64,000 bases of DNA from the NCBI GenBank assembly GCA_001414485.1, contig LLEY01000115.1:1-64000 (forward strand). Reading direction: 5' to 3'. This stretch comes from Calycina herbarum (Eukaryota; Ascomycota; Leotiomycetes; Helotiales; Pezizellaceae). Numbering within the stretch: the first letter of the stretch is position 1; each line of letters opens with the position of its first letter. This document shows positions 59,467 to 64,000 of this stretch, in pieces. Below the pieces are notes generated by a model. The model searched no databases and was not told the origin of the DNA. It was given only the letters and a program-made list of their open reading frames with translations. The position numbers were made by a program, and so were the translations under genes.

Positions 59467-60233
59467 GCAGATGGCTGTGTGCAAGTGTTGCATAGTATTT
59501 GACGTAAATAGATAGGATCATATCTGGAATTTTCCGTCTATTCGGAGGCATGGCGTTGTATGTCCCAGGAGCGATTGGTGTAATATAAGAATGGGTGGTT
59601 GGGGAGTTCTTTAGCGGGTATGTGACAGCAGCATTGAGACTCTGGAACTTTTGATTTTGGCGTGCCACAAAATGTACAAACTCTGCATTTTATTTCCAGG
59701 ATGCATGTAAAAACTAAAGAATCATATCTGCACGGAAGGTATACGTACTTGTGAATAAACATCATGTTACAGAAGCCTTTCTCCAGACCAGCTCAATCTC
59801 ACGAATTTCCTTGGCTATAAGCTTCACTACCGCATGGATCGGCAATCTCCCAAATCATGGCTAGACTGAATCAGTGTCGGAAATGATGGCACATGCCATG
59901 AATAGCCATCGGCTGTGGGGTAGGGGTGGAATGTGGATTGTGGTCTCAATCAGGTAAGTATATAGCCGGCCCTAGCAAGCATCGTTAAACCTCCCGATGC
60001 ACTATTCGAGGGCACTACTGCTCGGGGTCCAGTGGCTTCATTTATTTCCTGGGGAGGTGCACGACAGCTCCTATTGTTCAAGCTTGAGTGATAAATCCTT
60101 TGCCGGGTTGAGCTTTTCTGTCTTTCCTATCAGCTTCTGCGAAAGCCTTCCCTACAAAGGCCATTATCATTCCATTGATTGCTTGAGTTTCCTGGAGCAG
60201 AGTAATATCTTTCCCCAGAATAGAGCCCTTGCA
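59467..60233. other. Intergenic region
   Basis: 770 bp between the regulator and the ligase gene; no gene supported. It contains the 3' end of the regulator and the ligase promoter. Confidence 0.5.
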
Positions 60234-62033
60234 ATGGTGACCACCAGTCTCTACGAGGACCTGGAACTTCCCAGAGTTGACGTCTTCACCTTCCTGTTCA
60301 AACGCAAGGATCAAAAGTTTCCAGATAGTCACCGTATGTACCCCTCATAAGGTGCCCTGAATTTGTTTGAGAATCAAAGACTAATATTGAATTGGTGCAC
60401 AGCAATATTTTCTGACGGCATCACGGGCAAGACACATACTTTTGGCGATGTACGGCAGCTCTCTGAAGACTTCGGAAAGGGATTGCGGTCTCAATATGAC
60501 TGGCAAAAGGGCGACGTGCTAGCGATCTCATCCAACAGCGACATTGAGATGCCGCCCATAATCTTCGGCACTCTCTGGGCTGGGGGAACCGTCTCGACCT
60601 CGAACCCGGGGTACACAGTCGCAGAGCTCTCCTACCAGCTCCGGGACAGCAATGCCAAATGTATCGTCGCGCACTACGACAACATTGAAACCGTCAGGCA
60701 GGCGTGTAGTGCTGTCGGCCTGCCCGAGAGCAACATCATCATTCTCGGAGACAAGAGAGACTCGACAGGCCGCTTAAAACACTGGACGAGTCTGCGCAAC
60801 CTCAGCAATGCCACACGCTATGCGCAGCGGAAAATTGACCCTACCAAAGATGCCGCTTTCTTGGTGTACTCGTCAGGAACCACGGGGAAACCAAAAGGCG
60901 TTAAGCTCTCGCATTACAACATCACCTCCAACATCCTGCAACTGCAGGTGGCCGAGGGTTTCAACATCACATGGGATGGAAGCCGGACTTCGAGAGACAT
61001 TCCCCTACCGGAACAAGGAACGGGAGGTGACAAGATCCTCGCCTGCCTTCCCTTTTTCCACATCTACGGCTTGATCGTTCTCGTCCACAGTCCTCTCTAC
61101 TCTGGCGTGACGACGGTCGTGTTGTCGCGCTTCGACGTCGACACCTGGTGCCGCCTGGTCCAGGAACACAAAATCACATATTCCTACATCGTGCCTCCCA
61201 TCGTCCTCCACCTGGCCAAACACCCTTCCGTCACATCTTACGACCTCTCGAGTCTACGCATGACCCAATCCGGGGCCGCGCCCTTGACGCGCGAGCTCAT
61301 CGAGCAAGTCTACAACAGGCTCGGTATCCGAATCAAGCAGGGCTACGGACTTTCCGAGACCAGTCCTTGCTTGTACCAAGGATCGTGGGATCAATGGGAC
61401 GTCGATATTGGCAGCTGTGGTGCTTTACTCCCCAATCTCGTCGTCAAGATCTGCGAGCCGTTCGATAACTCAAGCGACGTCACGCCTACGCAGCCTAAGG
61501 AGCTGGAGCTGGGCGAGGTAGGGGAGCTACACGTCAAAGGCCCGAATGTCTTCAACGGCTATCATGGTAACGATGTAGCCACGCGCGAGTGTCTCTCCTC
61601 GGACGGGTGGTTCCGCACCGGCGACGTAGGACGCATCAACGAGCGCGGAAACCTCTTCATCACCGATCGAGTCAAGGAACTGATCAAGTACAAGGGCTTC
61701 CAAGTGCCGCCAGCGGAGCTCGAAGGCTACCTCGTGGATTTCCCGGGCGTCATCGACTGCGCCGTGGTCGGCATCTACGACGAGGAGCGAGCCACCGAGG
61801 TGCCACGAGCGTACGTCGTGACGGAGAATGCGTCGAACCCCATCAATACCAACGAGCTGCAGACGTGGTTCGGTCGCCGGGTGGCTAATCACAAGAGGCT
61901 GCGAGGGGGCATTCGTCTAGTAGAGCAGATCCCGAAGAATGCGAGTGGGAAGATTTTGAGAAAGGTGTTGAAGGAGCAGGCGCGCGTGGAATTCGAGACG
62001 GAGCTGCGGAGGGCGAGAGGACCTAGGTTGTAG
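60234..62033 (+). CDS. AMP-dependent acyl/aryl-CoA ligase, 4-coumarate-CoA-ligase-like
   Basis: Two exons (60234-60333 and 60403-62033; 69-nt intron) give 576 aa. Family motifs in order: A3 box YSSGTTGKPKGV, HIYGL (acyl pocket), GYGLSETSP (A5), GWFRTGDVG (A7), FITDRVKELIKYKGFQVPPAELE (A8, hinge) and PKNASGKILRK (A10, catalytic Lys). This is the fungal 4CL-like group, which activates aromatic or fatty carboxylic acids to CoA thioesters through an acyl-adenylate. Splicing across the intron restores the FPDSHPIFSDG start region typical of the group. The C-terminus Pro-Arg-Leu is a weak PTS1-like tripeptide, so peroxisomal location is possible. It could act after the aldehyde dehydrogenase, which makes acids. 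Confidence 0.95.
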
Positions 62034-62658
62034 ATCGCTCACTAGAGACGTGTTTTCATGGCCATTGGTGGTGTGGTGGAGCACTTGACTTGGAGTACCT
62101 TTGAGAGCTGTATATATCATGTGGGAAATCAAGACCAATTTAAAAATCTAGAACTTCTGTTGTCTACGGGAGTGATTAGTCTACTGCAACTATTCTATTT
62201 GTGTTTAATCCTACGTCTTTGTTTTTTTCTGCGTCAACTTTCTTAGTAAAATTATTGTTGACGTGGGTGAGTTATCAGATTAATGACGCTTGCTGTCAAT
62301 GGTCATTTGTTACTATTCTCTCGCGCATCTAGTTGGCCCAATCGTGCGATCTCCACTCATCACTCGTGTATATAGTTCTCACAACATTAGACCGCAAGTA
62401 ATCTCAACACAGCATGAAGCATAGTGACACCATATTCTTCTTGTGAACTTAAAGGGTATCGTATTTGAAACTAGAGCTAGGCGCACCGCGAAAAGAAGAT
62501 TCTACTTTCTAATTACAAACTATACTAAGATAAACAACTCTCCAACGAACGTGGACCTGCCTGCGACTTCTTTCATCCTCCCGTCCCTGGGAATAATGAA
62601 TGAAGCTGGATCTGAACCCAAAAGCCTCCTTGGCGAAGACACATAGCCAGCCAGCCAG
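62034..62658. other. Intergenic region
   Basis: About 620 bp between convergent genes; nothing supported. Confidence 0.5.
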
Positions 62659-63633
62659 CTACGAGTCAATGAACGCCTCAAAGTCGCGCTCCAGCTTGAC
62701 ATCCTGAAGCAGTTTGAAATCCTGCTTGCGTTGAAGCTCTCGCCCGCCCTCACCCGCAATATAACACTCCATGAACTGGTCCCAGAAATCGAATCCGTGA
62801 TCTCCAATCCCGCACTCGTCCTTACGAGACGACGTGTGTTCGGGCGTCGCGGGTCCCGTGAGGGGAGATGTGTCCTCTTGGTCTCTTTTTCTGGAGAGGT
62901 CTTGCAGGGCAAAGGAGAGATCTCGCGACTCTTCGGCGGCGAGGGAGAGGTAGAGATCGCGCTCCGTTTCGCTCCACATTGCCATGTCAATGTCTATGGG
63001 ATGAACGGGGCCGGAGAGGCTGGCCATGGGGTGCTGTAGCCCTTCTGGGCTGAGGGCGGGCATCTCCTCGTCGTTGATGGAGGCTATTGATGACGGAGTG
63101 AGACTCTCTAGAGCTTCTGGTGTGGACGGCCAGCTCTCTGAATCCGATTCTTCAAATTGTTGTTCTTGGGGACGAGGAGATGTAGTGGGAGATGTGCTCG
63201 TCGCCCTTTGCGAGGAGCACTCTTGCTCCTCGCATTTGCGTTTGCAAGGTGGATTTCTTGCATTTAATAGTTCTAAAAAATAATCTGCACCTCTTTTTCG
63301 TTTGAGGCCCTTGTCCCACTGGAGAGAGTAGCCGCCATCAGGACAAAAGTTTTGTTGAACCTGTAAAGGCACTTTGTCCTCGTCCTCGTCGTGATCTTTC
63401 CAATCATCACTGAAGACAGCCGTGAATCCCGAAATCCTCTCTCCGCTATTGGCAAACCGCCGCCGCCGCGACTGATGGTTTTTGGAGCTGAAGGACCAAT
63501 TCCACTCCTCTGAGAAGACAGCCGTGAAGCGCGTGACTTTCGGCGTTATGGTGGTGGTGGTGGTGGTGCACGCCCGGCAAGACGTACATGTCGAGCAGGG
63601 CTGATATGCGCGCAACGTGGGTGAATAAGACAT
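62659..63633 (-). CDS. Hypothetical protein with twin TAVFS(D/E)xW motifs
   Basis: An intronless frame of 324 aa from the first ATG (63633); the open frame extends 19 codons upstream without ATG. It is not recognised. The N-terminal part has a Cys/Thr-rich stretch (PCSTCTSCRAC followed by Thr repeats), then two similar short units, RFTAVFSEEWNWS and GFTAVFSDDWKDH, about 30 residues apart. The middle has a basic patch (KRKRGADYFLELL, PPCKRKC) that could be a nuclear signal. The rest is Ser/Pro/Glu-rich and acidic, ending in a helical segment. No membrane segment or signal peptide is evident. The composition is that of a disordered, possibly nuclear protein. Coding status rests on frame length and composition only. 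Confidence 0.6.
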   Translation of the reverse strand: MSYSPTLRAYQPCSTCTSCRACTTTTTTITPKVTRFTAVFSEEWNWSFSSKNHQSRRRRFANSGERISGFTAVFSDDWKDHDEDEDKVPLQVQQNFCPDGGYSLQWDKGLKRKRGADYFLELLNARNPPCKRKCEEQECSSQRATSTSPTTSPRPQEQQFEESDSESWPSTPEALESLTPSSIASINDEEMPALSPEGLQHPMASLSGPVHPIDIDMAMWSETERDLYLSLAAEESRDLSFALQDLSRKRDQEDTSPLTGPATPEHTSSRKDECGIGDHGFDFWDQFMECYIAGEGGRELQRKQDFKLLQDVKLERDFEAFIDS

Positions 63634-64000
63634 TGGGGAGGATATTTGTCTGGAGGGAGTGAAAGTAAAAAGGAGGCGGAAAGTGGTCACGTTCTATAGC
63701 TGGATTATGATGATGTATTCCTGCCCTCAGCCACCTCCAGTGTACAAATAGTGTCGACACACGGGAATCTCTCACTGACATTTCCCTGCATAATTACGCT
63801 GCTGGTAATACCAAACTGCCCAGCCCTACCTATAGCCGGTCCCAGCTCTGAGGTCTGGCTATATGGATGCCGCAAGCAGCATAGCGTCGGCAAACCTGCT
63901 GGAAGCAGCTCGGGGAACTCGGGGGTGGCGTATAGAGAATGTACTCCCCCCCTGAACAAAATGTAAAGTGGGTCAATTTGCAAGGGGGTGTACAGCGGGT
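63634..64000. other. Right edge of window
   Basis: Upstream region of the hypothetical gene. Short frames on both strands are not supported as genes. Confidence 0.4.

Overview
The window is nuclear DNA of a filamentous ascomycete (Pezizomycotina). The evidence is many 41-83 nt GT-AG introns, a nuclear complex I 24-kDa gene, a large Zn2Cys6 regulator, 14-TM and sugar-type MFS transporters, and about 29 kb of transposons destroyed by RIP-like CpA-to-TpA mutation. Gene style suggests Leotiomycetes, but that is a guess.

Layout. (1) 1-14.9 kb is gene-bearing: an AT-rich gene-poor start, a large secreted Ser/Thr-rich protein (minus strand), a DHA2-like MFS transporter, NADH dehydrogenase 24-kDa subunit, and an eight-exon protein whose introns fall inside its repeat units. 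(2) 14.9-44.5 kb is an AT-rich transposon island. It holds a Fot1/pogo-like element (with a 232-bp solo-LTR-like insertion inside it), three Ty3/gypsy chromovirus elements complete from LTR to LTR with 5-bp target duplications, the remains of a fourth, and a second, internally deleted pogo-like element. The order of insertion can be read: a 462-bp-LTR element was hit by a reversed relative (CTTTT duplication). Its 3' LTR was hit by a 444-bp-LTR element (ACTAG duplication), and that one was hit by a pogo element at a TA whose empty site survives elsewhere in the window. A separate 283-bp-LTR element (AGTAC duplication) sits in further unidentified degraded DNA. (3) 44.5-64 kb is gene-bearing again: a short-chain dehydrogenase and a butanediol-dehydrogenase-like Zn alcohol dehydrogenase (divergent pair), a decayed short-chain dehydrogenase, an aldehyde dehydrogenase, a sugar-type transporter, a Zn2Cys6 regulator, a 4-coumarate-CoA-ligase-like enzyme and one hypothetical protein. 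This looks like a small catabolic neighbourhood (acetoin/diol or sugar-derived carbonyls, to acid, to CoA ester) with its own transporter and regulator; the joint function is inference.

Most interesting signal: all four gypsy elements carry, between the chromodomain and the 3' LTR and on the strand opposite to gag-pol, a degraded reading frame with a six-cysteine cluster. In three of them the spacing is C-x2-C-x6-C-x9/10-C-x2-C-x6-C, the spacing of fungal GAL4-type Zn2Cys6 clusters. Two copies continue into a Lys/Glu/Arg-rich coiled-coil-like region, and the best preserved copy has a plausible intron in the antisense direction.

All exon models and element boundaries were read by eye. Domain and family names rest on motif recognition, not on searches.
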